Positions 29,364 to 30,003 of a DNA stretch of 30,003 bases are shown piece after piece. This stretch comes from Eikenella sp963515595 (GTDB lineage Bacteria > Pseudomonadota > Gammaproteobacteria > Burkholderiales > Neisseriaceae), in the NCBI GenBank assembly GCA_963515595.1, contig CAUPYH010000015.1:1-30003 (forward strand). The letters run 5' to 3'. Made by a program: the position numbers and the translations under genes. How positions within the stretch are numbered: the stretch's first letter is position 1; every line of letters begins with the position of its first letter. The notes under the pieces are model-generated. The model searched no databases and was not told where the DNA came from. It saw only the letters and a list, made by a program, of their open reading frames with translations.

Positions 29364-30003
29364 ATGAACAAGCAGTTTGGCAAAGTGGCCGTATTGAACG
29401 GCGGATTTTCCAGCGAGCGCGAAGTGTCGCTCGACAGCGGCGCGGCCGTATTGGCCGCCTTGCGGAGCCGGGGCATCGATGCCCATCGGTTCGACCCGAA
29501 AGAACAAGACATCCTGCAACTGAAAGCGCAGGGTTTTCAGGTAGCCTTCAACGTGCTGCACGGCACTTACGGCGAAGACGGCACCGTGCAGGCGCTGCTC
29601 GATTCCATCGGTATCCCCTACACCGGCTGCGGCATGGCCGCCTCCGCACTGGGCATGGACAAATACCGCTGCAAACTGATTTGGCAGGCACTCGGCCTGC
29701 CCGTACCCGATTTCGCCGTATTGCACGATGATACCGATTTTACCGCCGTGGAAGCCGAGCTCGGCCTACCGATGTTTGTGAAGCCCGCCGCTGAAGGCAG
29801 CAGCGTGGGCGTGGTGAAAGTGAAGCAGGCGGGCGAGCTGCCCAAAGTGTATCGCGAGTTGCGCGAACGCCATCTGCACGGCGAAATCATCGCCGAACGC
29901 TTTATCGACGGCGGAGAATACACTTGCGCTGTGCTCGGCCAACAGGCACTGCCCAGCATCCGCATCATCCCCGCCACCGAGTTTTACGATTACGACGCCA
30001 AGT
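29364..30003 (+). CDS. ddl: D-alanine--D-alanine ligase (3' partial)
   Basis: Ddl joins two D-alanines for use by MurF. The first 213 codons are in the window: start MNKQFGKVAVLNGG followed by FSSEREVSLDSG (N-terminal substrate domain), FNVLHGTYGEDGTVQALLD, YTGCGMAASALGMDKYRCK, and the ATP-grasp part with MFVKPAAEGSSVGVVKV and ERFIDGGEYTCAVLG. The frame is open to the window edge. One DUS near 29534 is read as FQVA, between the LKAQG helix and the FNVLHG strand. It is probably followed by ftsQ outside the window, as in other neisserial clusters. Confidence 0.95.
   Translation, partial: MNKQFGKVAVLNGGFSSEREVSLDSGAAVLAALRSRGIDAHRFDPKEQDILQLKAQGFQVAFNVLHGTYGEDGTVQALLDSIGIPYTGCGMAASALGMDKYRCKLIWQALGLPVPDFAVLHDDTDFTAVEAELGLPMFVKPAAEGSSVGVVKVKQAGELPKVYRELRERHLHGEIIAERFIDGGEYTCAVLGQQALPSIRIIPATEFYDYDAK

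Overview
The window reads as chromosomal DNA of a Neisseriaceae bacterium, most probably Eikenella. The main evidence is the 12-mer AGGCTACCTGAA and its complement, which occur dozens of times, between genes and inside them. This is the DNA uptake sequence dialect described for Eikenella (AG-eikDUS). Gene content and order (ttcA, hemH, ftsK, then a neisserial-type division and cell wall cluster) agree.

Layout: (1) 1-1401, the end of ttcA (tRNA thiolation) overlapping a CPBP-family membrane protease. (2) 1692-5220, minus strand, ftsK followed by hemH. (3) About 5.4-10.0 kb, an accessory region of low or mixed GC. It holds a truncated Rhs gene with a variable toxin tip and a candidate immunity gene, then a small deaminase-like toxin module with a frameshifted immunity gene. 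Repeats surround these modules, and the whole block lies between near-perfect 28/29-bp inverted repeats. A 40-residue membrane peptide, a small membrane protein and an orphan candidate lipoprotein follow. (4) 10405-11556, a MidA-family methyltransferase on the minus strand, divergent from (5) the dcw cluster on the plus strand from 11.7 kb to the window end: mraZ, rsmH, ftsL, ftsI, murE, murF, an MBL-fold hydrolase, mraY, a small membrane protein, murD, an unknown gene, ftsW, murG, murC, two tandem DUF695-like paralogues and the start of ddl.

The dcw genes work as one pathway. MurC, MurD, MurE, MurF and Ddl build the UDP-MurNAc-pentapeptide. MraY and MurG make lipid I and lipid II. FtsW polymerises lipid II and FtsI crosslinks it at the septum, with FtsL as scaffold. 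MraZ is the likely regulator: a good sigma-70 promoter followed by 10-bp-spaced TGGGG boxes precedes mraZ. Paired, inverted uptake sequences between genes probably double as terminators or attenuators.

The most novel parts are the repeat-bounded toxin/immunity cassettes at 5.5-8.1 kb (a deaminase-like orphan toxin with a broken immunity gene, and an unassigned Rhs tip), the mixture of three uptake-sequence dialects, the use of in-frame uptake sequences as recurring tetrapeptides in conserved enzymes, and several unassigned genes lodged in the dcw cluster.
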